The notes: generated by a model not told the origin, from the sequence alone. A DNA stretch of 64,000 nucleotides from Sphingobium sp. CR2-8 (GCF_035818615.1 NZ_JAYKZY010000002.1:746501-810500), one strand, 5' to 3'. Counted from the first letter of the stretch, positions 45,922 through 56,015 are shown. Translations and numbers: made by a program.

Positions 45922-46794
45922 CTATATCCGGCGGTTTTGGTCCTGCGCTTCAGCGCGCTGGATGTCGGTCATGCGAGCGGCATCCTCAGGCGTTCCAAGG
46001 ATCAATGGACGCCGCCATTGCGCCATCTGCGCTAGTTGGTCGCCAAAGCTTGTGAATGGCACCCAATTTCCATCCTGCTCAACCTGAAACACCGAAGCGC
46101 CCGATGCGCGCGCCAGAGCTATTCCCCCCGCGACATCCCAGATGTTAGGCGCTGCGAACCTGGTGACTTGCAGAAGGCCTGCCGCCACGAACGCGCATTC
46201 GATCGCGGCCGATCCTGTCTTGCGCCCATCCCACGGACCCAAGCCGGACTGGCCATGCGGATCGCCCGCAAGCCGTTTGCGAACGGCGGGGTTGGCCATG
46301 TGCGATATCTGCGCGCCATCGAACCGCAATCCGCCAGCGCCGCCGCAATGATAGACGCCAGGCGTCAGCAAATGACTTGTGCTGCACCATAATGCGCCGA
46401 CGACGGGAACGCCCCGATACAGGACGCCAACGGATGACGCGAATAATGGAAAACCGTTGATGAAATTGCTCGTCCCATCGATCGGATCGACCGCCCAGAC
46501 GAAATCAGTGTCCAGTCCAGGATGGATGGCCATTTCCTCGCCTATGATGCCATGGCCAGGGAAATAATCTGCCAGATGGCTGCGGATCATCGCTTCGACC
46601 CGGCTGTCGACTTCGCTTACCGGATCACGCATCGAGGCAATGGCGTCGTCATCCCCCTTATATTCCACGGCCATAAGGCTGCCCAGCGTAGCCACGATTT
46701 CCCGGCCGCCGATCGTGGCCAGTTCCATCGCTACCGCTTCAATGCGGGTCAGCAAGTCCGGCGTTAGCATTGGCTCAGCAGGTGTCATCGTCAT
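45922..46794 (-). CDS. Inositol monophosphatase family protein
   Basis: 290-residue Mg-dependent phosphatase. Metal-binding motifs are visible: DPVSEVDSRVE, IIGEEM, WAVDPIDGTSNFINGFP and the C-terminal NIWDVAGGIAL. Substrate may be inositol phosphate or 3'-phosphoadenosine-type nucleotides. It overlaps the lipid kinase gene by 20 bases, so the two form an operon. Confidence 0.9.
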   Translation of the reverse strand: MTMTPAEPMLTPDLLTRIEAVAMELATIGGREIVATLGSLMAVEYKGDDDAIASMRDPVSEVDSRVEAMIRSHLADYFPGHGIIGEEMAIHPGLDTDFVWAVDPIDGTSNFINGFPLFASSVGVLYRGVPVVGALWCSTSHLLTPGVYHCGGAGGLRFDGAQISHMANPAVRKRLAGDPHGQSGLGPWDGRKTGSAAIECAFVAAGLLQVTRFAAPNIWDVAGGIALARASGASVFQVEQDGNWVPFTSFGDQLAQMAQWRRPLILGTPEDAARMTDIQRAEAQDQNRRI

Positions 46795-47665
46795 GTCCCG
46801 TCATACCGCGAGGCACCAATATCGTCTCCGGCTCGTCGTCCAACCGTATTTCGACCGTCCATGCGTCGTCGGGCATGTCGATGGGGCGATCGTCGATCCG
46901 GGGGCACAGCCCGCTGGCTTTAAGCGTTACGACGCAGCCGGTTTCCAATCGGGCCGGTGGCGGGCCGGAGAAATGTTCGGCCCATCCTATCATGGCGTCG
47001 CGATCGGCCTCGCCAACCAGCAGGATGTCGAGCAACTTATCCTGCGTGTCCGCCCTGGGCGCGAACGGGAGTCGTGGGCCGATCGCGCCTATGTTAAGAA
47101 TTTCGCCAAGCAACCATGGTCCCTCGACGCGGCGTCCATCGATATCGACGACGCATGCTATCGGCGTGGCCGTTCGCAGGGTCTCCCGAAAAGCCGCGCG
47201 GCCGTTTTCGCGCTTTTCCTCCGGGGTGTTGGGCGATTCATCCACAAGTTCGATGGATTGATTGAGCGCGCCAAGACCTACCGCTTCCAGAAAGCCTTTC
47301 CGCCCGAACGGCCCGGCGACGCTGCCTACGGTCAGCCTCATTTCGCGCGCATTGTCGAGACCACCAATGACGTCTTCGACCGATTGACGAATGCCCAGCG
47401 CCCTTGCGACATTATTGGACCCGCCCATCGGCAGGATCGCAATGGGTACAGACCGGTCGGGCATCTCGATGGCGACCGAAGCTACGGTTCCATCACCGCC
47501 AGCGGCAATCGCCATTTCCATGCCGCTCATTCCGGATCGAATATCGTCCCGGCCATGTTCACAATAGCGGATGGCGAAGCCGGCCTCTTCCAGTTGACCG
47601 ATGAGCGACCGGATCGGCTCGGGCTTTGTTCCCGCATTGGGGCTATGGATCAGGAGCGCCTTCAC
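46775..47665 (-). CDS. Diacylglycerol kinase-like lipid kinase (YegS/DAGK family)
   Basis: 296-residue lipid kinase. Start KALLIHSPNAGTKPEP, GGDGTV catalytic loop (AAGGDGTVASVAIEM), LPMGGSNNVARALGI. Long N- and C-terminal lobes follow. It probably phosphorylates diacylglycerol or a related lipid alcohol. Its 3' end overlaps the inositol monophosphatase start, suggesting a coupled lipid headgroup pathway (inference). Confidence 0.88.
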   Translation of the reverse strand: MKALLIHSPNAGTKPEPIRSLIGQLEEAGFAIRYCEHGRDDIRSGMSGMEMAIAAGGDGTVASVAIEMPDRSVPIAILPMGGSNNVARALGIRQSVEDVIGGLDNAREMRLTVGSVAGPFGRKGFLEAVGLGALNQSIELVDESPNTPEEKRENGRAAFRETLRTATPIACVVDIDGRRVEGPWLLGEILNIGAIGPRLPFAPRADTQDKLLDILLVGEADRDAMIGWAEHFSGPPPARLETGCVVTLKASGLCPRIDDRPIDMPDDAWTVEIRLDDEPETILVPRGMTGHDDDTC

Positions 47666-47711
47666 ACGAAATATCTGCCATTCAGCCTATATCGTGTTGC
47701 CAACATACCGA

Positions 47712-48002
47712 TCATGGTTGCGCCCCAAATTCTTCCAACGCAGCCGTGACGACTTCGACCTTCGCATCATCCTGCAAATCGATCGAAACTGTGATACCGC
47801 CAGCAAGAGGTACATCGTTCCTTTCTTCCTGATCGACCGTCTCGCTATCTGCGCCTCCAATCCGATTTCCCGCGCTGTTGTCCGGTCCGGATGCAGTCAC
47901 GAAAATATCGGTTCGCTCGATGCCGATTTCCTGGACCAGCCGTTCTACGGCCATGTCCGCCTGGTCCCGGCTATCGAATGTGCCTGTCAATGTGGTGCTC
48001 AT
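47712..48002 (-). CDS. Small protein of unknown function
   Basis: 96-residue acidic protein: MSTTLTGTFDSRDQADMAVE, VQEIGIERTDIFVTAS, and GGITVSIDLQDDAKVEVVTA at the end. The alternating pattern is like a ferredoxin-like or general-stress-protein-17M-type fold with two beta-alpha units. The start is preceded by AAGGAT. Function unknown. Confidence 0.65.
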   Translation of the reverse strand: MSTTLTGTFDSRDQADMAVERLVQEIGIERTDIFVTASGPDNSAGNRIGGADSETVDQEERNDVPLAGGITVSIDLQDDAKVEVVTAALEEFGAQP

Positions 48003-48016
48003 GGTGATCCTTTTCA

Positions 48017-48232
48017 TCAAGGCTTGGAATTGGCCCGATCAGCCTCTGGATAATCTTCCGGTTTCACGGTGCCGACAGAGGGGCGGTCCTCGACATTCTC
48101 CTGCGACTTGCCGCCGCGTGTGCGGGGATCGGGATCATCGCCATTGGCTCGGACATCGCCGACAGGCCCGCGTCGGGGCAATCCGTCCGATCGACCCTTT
48201 TCGGGGTCGAGCCCATTTTCGTTTCCAGGCAT
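48017..48232 (-). CDS. Small hydrophilic protein
   Basis: 71-residue, Asp/Gly/Arg/Pro-rich and probably disordered protein (MPGNENGLDPEKGRSDGLPR; ends DYPEADRANSKP). No family. It lies 14 bases upstream of the previous small gene in the same direction; the two may be one transcript. Real gene status is moderate. Confidence 0.5.
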   Translation of the reverse strand: MPGNENGLDPEKGRSDGLPRRGPVGDVRANGDDPDPRTRGGKSQENVEDRPSVGTVKPEDYPEADRANSKP

Positions 48233-48334
48233 GTCTTGATCCTTCCGTAATGCAGTGGCCGGAAGCGATGCCCGGCCTTGGGATGAAGCGCTGATCTGGA
48301 GATCGGTTGCATTCTGGTTCCCACCTTTATTGCA

Positions 48335-48359
48335 GGAACCACATGCCGCATGGACCGTT
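48335..48359 (+). promoter_or_regulatory. EcfG-type general stress promoter
   Basis: GGAAC (48335-48339), exactly 16 bases, CGTT (48356-48359), 34 bases before the DUF3072 start. Perfect match to the alphaproteobacterial EcfG consensus. Confidence 0.7.
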
Positions 48360-48393
48360 GTCTAGAGAACATATAGTGAACGACGAGGCTGTC

Positions 48394-48621
48394 ATGACTG
48401 AACATCTGCACAATCCCAAACTTGATGAGCACCCGGCTTCGAACGCTGAGAAGGATCCAGCCAATTGGGTATCGGGCAATGAACCCATCACCGGCGCGCA
48501 GGCGTCCTATCTGGCGACATTATGCGAAGAAGCAGGTATGGAACTGCCCGCCGGCGACCTGACTAAAGCTGACGCATCGCGGCGGATTGATGAATTAAAA
48601 GCGAAGCTTGGGCGAGAGTGA
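48394..48621 (+). CDS. DUF3072 protein
   Basis: 75-residue protein with the DUF3072 core: KDPANWVSGNEPITGAQASY and LATLCEEAGMELPAGDLTKA, SRRIDELKAKLGRE at the end. The family is small and often stress-associated; function unknown. The EcfG promoter upstream supports a stress role. A GTG at 48376 is an alternative start. Confidence 0.8.
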   Translation: MTEHLHNPKLDEHPASNAEKDPANWVSGNEPITGAQASYLATLCEEAGMELPAGDLTKADASRRIDELKAKLGRE

Positions 48622-48854
48622 AAGCTTGAAAATCGAGTCATCAGTGATGGTTCGTGATGGAGCTTCCACGGAAGGGCGCAAAGCCTGCTATAGCATCATG
48701 TGCATTCCAGCTAAACTGATGTTGATCAGGTAGATTTTCCAATAGGCTATTGGGCCCATCCTTCATTTGAGCGTTGTCTACTCATACCCGGAGGCAGCCT
48801 CCAAACGATCTGACTGCTCCGTGCGGACATCATAAGAATGGCTGGAGAATGCCC
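48622..48854. other. Intergenic region
   Basis: About 230 bases with no gene. The stretch presumably holds the promoter of the SRPBCC operon; no clear sigma motif was found. Confidence 0.4.
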
Positions 48855-49430
48855 ATGACGATGGCGACAGACGATGCCCCACCGGCGACATCGAAGTTGA
48901 ATGAAGAACGCGCGAGCGGGATCGCGGCAGTGTTCCAATCCAGGGGCGACGACCTGATCGAGCGCTCGGTCACGATCAACCGCCCTCGCGACGAACTCTT
49001 TGCCTATTGGCGCGATTTTTCCAATCTGCCTTCTTTTATGGACAATGTCGAACGGATCGACATCCTGTCCAATACGACCTCGCATTGGGTGGTAAAGGCT
49101 CCGGCGGGACACACCGTAGAATGGGACGCGACCATCACGGAGGAGAAGACTGGCGAGTTGATCGCCTGGACTTCCGCAGAAGACGCCGATGTCCCCAACA
49201 GCGGGCGCATCGAATTTCGCGATGCAGGCGTGCGTGGCACCATTGTCACGGCAACCATCGTCTATGATCCGCCCGCAGGTGTGGTGGGCAAGGTGATCGC
49301 CAAGCTGTTCCAGCGCGAACCCGCGATACAGGCGCGACGCGATCTGCGCCGTTTCAAACAATTTATGGAGACGGGGGAGGTCGCAACCGCAGCCTTTACC
49401 CGAAAGCAACGCGACGAGGAGAAAGCCTGA
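48855..49430 (+). CDS. SRPBCC family protein
   Basis: 191-residue protein with a START-like hydrophobic cavity fold. Core segments: [53 protein letters not shown], and [16 protein letters not shown]. The family includes cyclase/dehydrase-like and coenzyme Q-binding proteins. Start chosen at ATG 48855 for spacing to GGAG. Its TGA overlaps the next ATG (TGATG), so it is coupled to the alcohol dehydrogenase. Confidence 0.82.
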   Translation: MTMATDDAPPATSKLNEERASGIAAVFQSRGDDLIERSVTINRPRDELFAYWRDFSNLPSFMDNVERIDILSNTTSHWVVKAPAGHTVEWDATITEEKTGELIAWTSAEDADVPNSGRIEFRDAGVRGTIVTATIVYDPPAGVVGKVIAKLFQREPAIQARRDLRRFKQFMETGEVATAAFTRKQRDEEKA

Positions 49431-50620
49431 TGCGCGCGCTCACATGGCACGGTAAGCATGACGTCCGCGTCGATACCGTCGATGACCCCGAAATCCTCAA
49501 CCCGCGCGATGCGATCATCAAGATCACGTCGACGGCGATCTGTGGGTCCGACCTGCATCTCTATGACGGCTATATTCCAACCATGCAGGCAGGCGACATA
49601 CTTGGCCATGAATTCATGGGAGAGGTGGTCGAAACCGGTCCCAAATCCACCCTGCAGAAGGGACAGCGGGTTGTGGTTCCTTTCACCATCGCCTGCGGCA
49701 GCTGCTATCATTGCGGCAAGCATCAATATTCCGCCTGCGACAATGGCAACCCAGCCGACAATCAGGATATTGGTCAGGAAATGTATGGCCAGCCGATGTC
49801 GGGCCTGTTCGGATACAGTCATTTGACCGGCGGCTATGCTGGTGGACAGGCTGAATATGTGCGCGTGCCTTTCAGCGACGTGGGGCCGATCGTCGTGCCG
49901 GACGGGTTGGACGATGACGAGGTGCTGTTCCTGTCGGACATCCTGCCGACCGGGTGGCAGGCGGCGGAGAATGCGGACATCGAACCGGGCGACACGGTCG
50001 CGGTGTGGGGTTGCGGGCCGGTGGGGCTGTTCGCCGTCCAGTCCGCTTTCCTGATGGGCGCGCACCGCGTCATCGCGATCGACCATTTCCCGCATCGGCT
50101 GGAACTGGCGAAAAAATTCGGCGCCGAGACGATCAATTTCGAGGAGTCGAAAACTTACGAAGCATTGATGGAAATGACCGGCGGTATCGGGCCTGATGCA
50201 GTGATCGATGCGGTGGGCCTGGAAGCCCATGGGTTCTTTGTCGACAACGTCATCGATCAGATCAAGGCGTCGCTATTTTTGGGCACCGATCGCACCCATT
50301 CGATCCGGCAGGCAATCCATGCCTGTCGCAAGGGCGGGCGCGTGTCGATGCCAGCCGTCTACGGCGGCTTCGTAGATAAGTTTCCCTTGGGCGCGTTCAT
50401 GGAAAAGGGTCTGACCCTCAAGACCGGTCAGACGAGCGTCCAGCATTATATGCCCGCCCTGCTCAATGCAATTCTTGAGGGGAAGATCGATACGACCTTC
50501 CTAATTTCCCATCGCATGGGGCTGGAAGATGCGCCCAAGGGCTACAAGATGTTTCATGACAATCAAAATGACGTAACCAAGATCGTGCTGAAGCCCGGTC
50601 TCGCCGTCGCCGCGCAATAG
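49430..50620 (+). CDS. Zinc-dependent alcohol dehydrogenase
   Basis: 396-residue MDR-family enzyme. Catalytic zinc ligands: [11 protein letters not shown] and GHEFMGEV; structural zinc cluster C..C..C..C in [19 protein letters not shown] turn [10 protein letters not shown]. The length and the [12 protein letters not shown] loop resemble the formaldehyde dehydrogenase-like group (glutathione-independent). The substrate is unknown; it is sandwiched between SRPBCC and SDR genes. Confidence 0.9.
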   Translation: MRALTWHGKHDVRVDTVDDPEILNPRDAIIKITSTAICGSDLHLYDGYIPTMQAGDILGHEFMGEVVETGPKSTLQKGQRVVVPFTIACGSCYHCGKHQYSACDNGNPADNQDIGQEMYGQPMSGLFGYSHLTGGYAGGQAEYVRVPFSDVGPIVVPDGLDDDEVLFLSDILPTGWQAAENADIEPGDTVAVWGCGPVGLFAVQSAFLMGAHRVIAIDHFPHRLELAKKFGAETINFEESKTYEALMEMTGGIGPDAVIDAVGLEAHGFFVDNVIDQIKASLFLGTDRTHSIRQAIHACRKGGRVSMPAVYGGFVDKFPLGAFMEKGLTLKTGQTSVQHYMPALLNAILEGKIDTTFLISHRMGLEDAPKGYKMFHDNQNDVTKIVLKPGLAVAAQ

Positions 50621-50631
50621 GACAGACAGAT

Positions 50632-51420
50632 ATGGCCAATAAATTCGCGATCGTCACCGGGGCCTCCACCGGCATCGGCTTTGAACTTGCCTCCATTGCC
50701 GCGAAAAATGGGTATGACCTGCTAGTCGTGGCCGACGAACCGCTGATCGACGCCGCGGCGCAGGATTTCAAGCAGCATGGCGTAGAAGTTATTGCGGTCG
50801 AGGCCGATCTTTCGACACTGCAAGGCGTGGACACGCTCCTCGCTGCGGCCGATGGGCGGCAGATCGATTTGTTATGCGCCAACGCTGGGCGCGGCCTGGG
50901 CCACGCTTTTCTCGATCAGGATGTGAGCGACTGGCGGCGCGTGGTGGACACAAACATCACCGGCACGCTGTATTTGCTGCAAAAGGTCCTAAAGGCGATG
51001 GTGGCGTGTGACGACGGCAAGGTGCTGATCACCGGATCGATCGCAGGCTTCATTCCGGGCAGCTTCCAGGCCGTCTATAATGGTAGCAAGGCGTTCGTGG
51101 ACAGCTTTGCCGACGCAATCCGTAACGAGATTAAGGACAGCAAGGGCGTCACCGTCACGACCCTGATGCCGGGGCCGGTCGAGACGGAATTTTTCGATCG
51201 CGCCGACATGCTCGACACCAGTGTAGGATCATCCGACAGCAAGAGCGATCCAGCCGACGTCGCGCGTGACGGCTGGGATGCGCTGATGAAGGGAGAGGCG
51301 CATATAGTGTCCGGGTGGAAGAACAAGGTGCAGGCGGCCGTCGCGCATGTCACCCCGGCCTCGGTGCTGGCGGAACAGCATCGTAAGATGGCGGAACCGG
51401 GATCGGCAGACGAAGGCTGA
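50632..51420 (+). CDS. Short-chain dehydrogenase/reductase
   Basis: 262-residue SDR: TGASTGIGFELASIAA, NAGRGLGHAF, ITGSIAGFIPGSFQAVYNGSKAF (catalytic Tyr-x3-Lys) and TLMPGPVETEFF. It belongs to the cluster related to oxidoreductases with wide substrates and ends an operon with SRPBCC and alcohol dehydrogenase (11-base gap). Confidence 0.85.
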   Translation: MANKFAIVTGASTGIGFELASIAAKNGYDLLVVADEPLIDAAAQDFKQHGVEVIAVEADLSTLQGVDTLLAAADGRQIDLLCANAGRGLGHAFLDQDVSDWRRVVDTNITGTLYLLQKVLKAMVACDDGKVLITGSIAGFIPGSFQAVYNGSKAFVDSFADAIRNEIKDSKGVTVTTLMPGPVETEFFDRADMLDTSVGSSDSKSDPADVARDGWDALMKGEAHIVSGWKNKVQAAVAHVTPASVLAEQHRKMAEPGSADEG

Positions 51421-52112
51421 AATGCCCTACACAAATTTATCAGTTTCGCTCGGTAAGCGACTGAAATGAGATGCTGCGCTTCTTATTCTTCCCAAGAAAA
51501 ACGATCTATTAGATCATCGAATTCGCCAAGATGAGTGAGCGAAATTGAGGAGAGGTTGGTCACTACACGCCTGCTCCGATACTACTTTATAAGATGGCTG
51601 TTGGTACAGCTTAAATCGACGCCACCTGTAAACGTCGAATGGCGGCGCCGGGCCTGACACAGCCTTCGCACCGCCGCATTGAAACAAGGTATTTCGGTGG
51701 ATTGCCGTCAGAAACCAGACGGTCCGCAGCAGGATACATAAATCCGCTCCCGAATATCGTATTATGGTCGAAATCGGAGGGCGACAGGTATGTTTCAAGA
51801 TTAAGCGGATGCGCCGAGGGCTATCCACTCCAAATGTCCCATAACAATCCTCCCTGCAATCAAACTACCAGCTTTTAACTGTGGAAGCTGCTCCATTTGA
51901 GCAAAAATGGTGGATTGGAACGCGCAATTAGACTATTGGCAATAGCGAAGTCAGCTGAGCAGCATACCAGCCACGACCTAGGGGCCGTCAGTCAGCTTGC
52001 GGCCATCCTCAGACAGTCGATCGGTCCGCACTTGGGCAGAGGAAATCGGCGCTTGAATAGCCCAAGGGTCACCCTAATCCGATGAGGTTCGTCTATATTG
52101 TCGTTGAAGTAA
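51421..52112. other. Gene-poor stretch of about 690 bases
   Basis: No gene, RNA or repeat was recognised. The region is more AT-rich than neighbours. A 62-codon frame at 51897-52085 is possible but has no support. Confidence 0.5.
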
Positions 52113-52892
52113 TTACGAAGGTGTTGGGAACGACGGTCGCTGGTAGATGAGTGCGGGCACCAGAGCGCCAGGTGTCCCTTCTACTACATGGTCATAGATT
52201 TTGGCCGCTATGGCGCTGCGACACACCGTTTCGGTGGCTATTTGCAATGATATAAGCGATCCCAAGCCCAACCACCAAGCTGGATGCACGTGGCCATACC
52301 GCAGTTTGTCACGCACGATGCCCGCGATCGGAAATACAATCATTCCGATGAAAACTGCCGTCAGCATTGAGTACATGAACAGGGGTGCGGGCAGAAGGCG
52401 TCCGAACGAGGGACCCATGATCGCTGCCATGCCACATATGATCAGACGTGGATGCCATTCACGATCACGTCGCTTAGCAACACCACCGATCAACAGCGCT
52501 GCGAAAAGGATAATGCTCAGCGGGTTCATCAAAAGAAACTGTGCGGGCAGAAAAAAGAAAGGCACTGCTGCCTTTTGAGCGCTCCATACGGTTGTCAGGG
52601 TGCCGACGATCACCATGGCCAAGGCCCAGCCCACAGCCAGCCAGCCTAATTTGCGGTGAAGGGGAAGCGATCCAGTTGCTGCAAGCGACACCTGAGACAC
52701 GAACAGCAGGACCCATCCCATGAACAAGATCGCATGGACATGTACAGAAATCGGCGCGTGGAACGATGATACGCCTATCGCTGCGAAGAACGAGAAGGCG
52801 CCAATGTTGATGAGCGCCATGATGATCGCAGTGATCGCAAAGAAGCGACCCTCCGCCGCAAAGACCGGCCGCCTCTCAATCACCGAAGCCAT
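52113..52892 (-). CDS. Multispanning membrane protein of unknown function
   Basis: 259-residue protein with seven predicted helices, including FFAITAIIMALINIGAFSFFA, ISVHVHAILFMGWVLLFV and LGWLAVGWALAMVIVGTLT. Conserved-looking His residues in helix 2 (VHVHAIL) and at PLHRKLG could suit heme or copper binding. No family is assigned. Transcribed away from the region downstream; no partner gene is clear. Confidence 0.75.
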   Translation of the reverse strand: MASVIERRPVFAAEGRFFAITAIIMALINIGAFSFFAAIGVSSFHAPISVHVHAILFMGWVLLFVSQVSLAATGSLPLHRKLGWLAVGWALAMVIVGTLTTVWSAQKAAVPFFFLPAQFLLMNPLSIILFAALLIGGVAKRRDREWHPRLIICGMAAIMGPSFGRLLPAPLFMYSMLTAVFIGMIVFPIAGIVRDKLRYGHVHPAWWLGLGSLISLQIATETVCRSAIAAKIYDHVVEGTPGALVPALIYQRPSFPTPS

Positions 52893-53407
52893 CTTACCCC
52901 ACCCCTACAGCGTTGCCCTTGCCGATGGTGCATTATACGATAGCCGTTGCTTGTTTGAAAGCATATCGACAGGCCAAATCGCCAAAGGGCTGATCGCCCA
53001 CTGTTTGTGGCGTTAGGACGGATTGAGAAGCGCAGTCGTCATCATGAGCGCGCCATCAAATATGTCGACCAGCGATAAATCCGGACCGTCAGCTAGTGGG
53101 CACCCGAAAACTACAGCTACATGGCAACAATGGGTCGACATCGGTGGACGGGAAGTGGGGACAAAGCCGTCGTTCCCGTCGAGGCCGGCGAATGTTTACT
53201 CCGACAGAAGCCGACATTCTCGCGTGAGTCACGGCAGGTCATTGGACGAGTAGGGCTGGCCGACAGACGACTGTTCTGACGCTGTTCTGACTGGCGTGCG
53301 CGAGCAGGTCGAACGTTGCGCCACGCGGATCCTCGAGCCGACTCCCGGGCTAAGGGAAGTCATTACGCTGCTCAGCGCATTGCGAGATTTAATCCTCTCA
53401 GGCGCTT
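52893..53407. other. Gene-poor stretch of about 515 bases
   Basis: No supported gene. Open stretches such as one containing VEAGECLLRQKPTFSRE (near 53175-53280) and one with ILEPTPGLREVITLLSALRD (near 53325-53410) might be relics of larger genes, but neither is recognised. Confidence 0.4.
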
Positions 53408-55219
53408 TCATGGCTGCCAAAGGGATTTGTGCGAGGGATCCAGCTGTCGATCAATGAAGAATGCGGCGCTGATAAAGGCAAGATGTGTCAACGCTTGTGG
53501 GAAATTGCCAAGGGCTTCTCCCCGTAGATCAAGCTCTTCGGAAAAGAGGCCAAGTTCGTTAGCGTAACTCATGGCCTGCGTCAGGCTCAGCTGGGCTTCG
53601 TCGAGACGACCGGCGCGCGCCAGACATTCGGCATACCAGAAGATGCAGGTGGTAAATGCGCCTTCACCGCCTTCCAGGCCGTCGGCGTTGCGATAGCGAT
53701 AGATCATGCCGTCATCCCGCAGTTGGTCGCTGATCGCGTCCAGCGTCTTGAGCCAAACGGGGTCGGTAGCAGACACGAAGCGCACCAGCGGCATCATCAG
53801 CAGCGCCGCGTCCAGTTCGGTTCCGCCCCGTGACTGAACGAAATATCCATGATTGGGATGGCGGAAGTTTGTCCAGATGTCCGAGGCTATCCTGTCGCGG
53901 CACTCCATCCATTGTGTTGTCGGTCCGGGCAAGGATCGCTTGGCAGCAAGGCGGATGGCGCGGTCTAACGCGACCCAGCACATGAGGCGCGAATGGAGGA
54001 AATGTCGCGGCGAATCCCGAATTTCCCAAATGCCGGCGTCGGCTTCCTCCCAATGGCGCATAACGTGATCGACGATATTGCAGACATGGGTCCAACCGTC
54101 ATGGCTTATGGCGGAACTATATTTGTTGAAGAGATAAATGCTGTCGATCAGCTCGCCGAAGATATCGAGCTGGGTCTGGGCATGAGCCGCATTCCCGATC
54201 CGCACAGGACGGCTTCCTGCATAACCGTCCAGATGAGGCAACTCCTTCTCTTCCATCGCCTCGCTGCCATCGATCGCGTACATGATCCGCATGGTTCCGC
54301 CGTCATCAGCCTTGGAGATGCGCTTGCTCATCCATCCATAGAAAGCCTTGGCCTCCTCGAAAAAGCCGAGGCGCATCAGTGCATAATTGGTGAAGGATGC
54401 GTCACGTATCCAGACAGCGCGATAGTCCCAGTTTCGCCCGGCGCCCGTTGCTTCGGGCAGCGAGAAGGTGGCGGCTGCCGCAATCGATCCATGCCGTGAA
54501 GATGTCAGCAACTTCAGGGCAAGTGCGGATCGATACACCTCATCTCGCCATCGCCCTTTATAGGTGGACTGACCGATCCATCGTCGCCAAGCCCCGACTG
54601 CAGCAGCGATTTCCTGGTCGATCATCCTGGCATCGGGCCGAGCCTTCGGCTGTTCTCCTAACATGAACCAGGCGCTCTCCCCCTGCGCGAGCGCGAACTC
54701 TGCAAGCACCGACCCATCGTCCTTCTTCAGCGTTGCGGAGGAGCAGAGGGTGAGCGCAAGCCCGCCGCCTTCGAATGACATGGCTTCGCCTTGGGTTGTC
54801 ACGGCTGGAACGACACGGGCATAATTGAACCTTGGACGGCACAGCGCAGTAAAGTGAATTGATCCGCGAGTGGCTGTCACTTTGCGGATCAGGCATTGCT
54901 CGGTGTTGTCGGGGTAAGGGCGCGATCCCGGGAAGGGCATCATATCGAGAATTTCGGCGCTGCCGTCTTCAGCCATGAAGCGCGTGATCAATATATTGGT
55001 ATCGGGGACGTACAACTGGCTGGTGCGCGGATCGGTGAGTTCAGGCGTGATGACAAACACGCCGCCTTCGCCTGCGTGGAGAAGGTCAGCGAAGATGGTT
55101 GGACTATCGAGCGATGGCCAGCAGAGATAGTCGATCGTGCCGTCTCGCGCGACGAGTGCCGCAGTTTCCAGATCACCGATAATGCCATGGTGACCGATCG
55201 GCCGGGCAGGCTTAGCCAT
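53408..55219 (-). CDS. GH15 family glucoamylase/trehalase-like enzyme
   Basis: 603-residue soluble GH15 hydrolase. N-terminal beta domain opens with PIGHHGIIGDLETAALVARD and YLCWPSLDSPTIFADLL. The (alpha/alpha)6 catalytic domain carries NWDYRAVWIRDASFTNYALM, YGWMSKRISK, EKELPHLDGYAGSRPVRIGN and the later EGGEGAFTTCIFWYAECLAR. No signal peptide, so it works in the cytoplasm on alpha-glucans or trehalose. Start overlaps the upstream SDR by 8 bases. Confidence 0.9.
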   Translation of the reverse strand: MAKPARPIGHHGIIGDLETAALVARDGTIDYLCWPSLDSPTIFADLLHAGEGGVFVITPELTDPRTSQLYVPDTNILITRFMAEDGSAEILDMMPFPGSRPYPDNTEQCLIRKVTATRGSIHFTALCRPRFNYARVVPAVTTQGEAMSFEGGGLALTLCSSATLKKDDGSVLAEFALAQGESAWFMLGEQPKARPDARMIDQEIAAAVGAWRRWIGQSTYKGRWRDEVYRSALALKLLTSSRHGSIAAAATFSLPEATGAGRNWDYRAVWIRDASFTNYALMRLGFFEEAKAFYGWMSKRISKADDGGTMRIMYAIDGSEAMEEKELPHLDGYAGSRPVRIGNAAHAQTQLDIFGELIDSIYLFNKYSSAISHDGWTHVCNIVDHVMRHWEEADAGIWEIRDSPRHFLHSRLMCWVALDRAIRLAAKRSLPGPTTQWMECRDRIASDIWTNFRHPNHGYFVQSRGGTELDAALLMMPLVRFVSATDPVWLKTLDAISDQLRDDGMIYRYRNADGLEGGEGAFTTCIFWYAECLARAGRLDEAQLSLTQAMSYANELGLFSEELDLRGEALGNFPQALTHLAFISAAFFIDRQLDPSHKSLWQP

Positions 55220-56015
55220 TGTCCCGGAACTCCGGATATAGTGACATCCCGCCGTCAACGAAGAGTGTCGTGCCCGTTACATAATCGGCCTCGTCGGACG
55301 CCAGCCACAAAGCAGCTCGTGCGACGTCTTCCGGCTCGCCAATACGCCCGTAAGGGATCAGGCGCAGGAGTTTGGCCAGCGCCTCTTCGCTATCCCATGC
55401 GGCTTGGTTAATTGGCGTGCGGATTGCTCCGGGCGCGATGGCGTTGACGCGAATGCGATCGACTGCAACCTCTTGTGCGATCGATCGGACCAGCATGTGA
55501 ACTCCGCCTTTGCTGGCCGCGTAATTGACATGCCCTGCCCAAGGAATGACCTCGTGCACGGAACTCATCGCAATAATGGACCCGGCGGATCGCGCGGGAC
55601 GGGTGGCGGCAGGCTGCTTGCGAAAGCGGCGTATTGCCTCGCGGATGCTAAGGAACTGGCCGGTTAGGTTCACGTCGATGACAGCCTGCCAGTCTTCAAG
55701 CGACATCTCACCGATAGCGGCATCCTTTTGCATTCCCGAGTTCGAGATAAGAACATCAACCCGACCAAATGAACAGATTGCTTCGTCGAAAAGATGGAGG
55801 ACGTCGGCTTCCTTCGATACGTCGGCCTTAACCGCTATGGCGCGGCCACCCTTTGCACAGACCTCAGCCGCGGCCTCCTGCGCTTCCTCGCCATGAGAAT
55901 GGAAATTAAATATTGTCGCGGCGCCCGCATGTGCCATGGCTTGGGCTACTGTCAATCCGATGCCCGAGCTGGCTCCGGTTACAACGACCACGTGATCCCG
56001 AAGAGATATTTCCAT
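55212..56015 (-). CDS. SDR, glucose 1-dehydrogenase-like
   Basis: 267-residue classical SDR: VVVTGASSGIGLTVAQAMA, SNSGMQKDAAIG, SSVHEVIPWAGHVNYAASKGG (Tyr-x3-Lys) and the C-terminal TGTTLFVDGGMSLYPEF typical of glucose 1-dehydrogenases. It is the first gene of an operon with the GH15 enzyme, suggesting glucose released from glucan or trehalose is oxidised (inference). Confidence 0.87.
   Translation of the reverse strand: MEISLRDHVVVVTGASSGIGLTVAQAMAHAGAATIFNFHSHGEEAQEAAAEVCAKGGRAIAVKADVSKEADVLHLFDEAICSFGRVDVLISNSGMQKDAAIGEMSLEDWQAVIDVNLTGQFLSIREAIRRFRKQPAATRPARSAGSIIAMSSVHEVIPWAGHVNYAASKGGVHMLVRSIAQEVAVDRIRVNAIAPGAIRTPINQAAWDSEEALAKLLRLIPYGRIGEPEDVARAALWLASDEADYVTGTTLFVDGGMSLYPEFRDNG

Noticed and set aside
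51897..52085. 62-codon frame
   Set aside because: No family and no clear ribosome binding site; likely chance.
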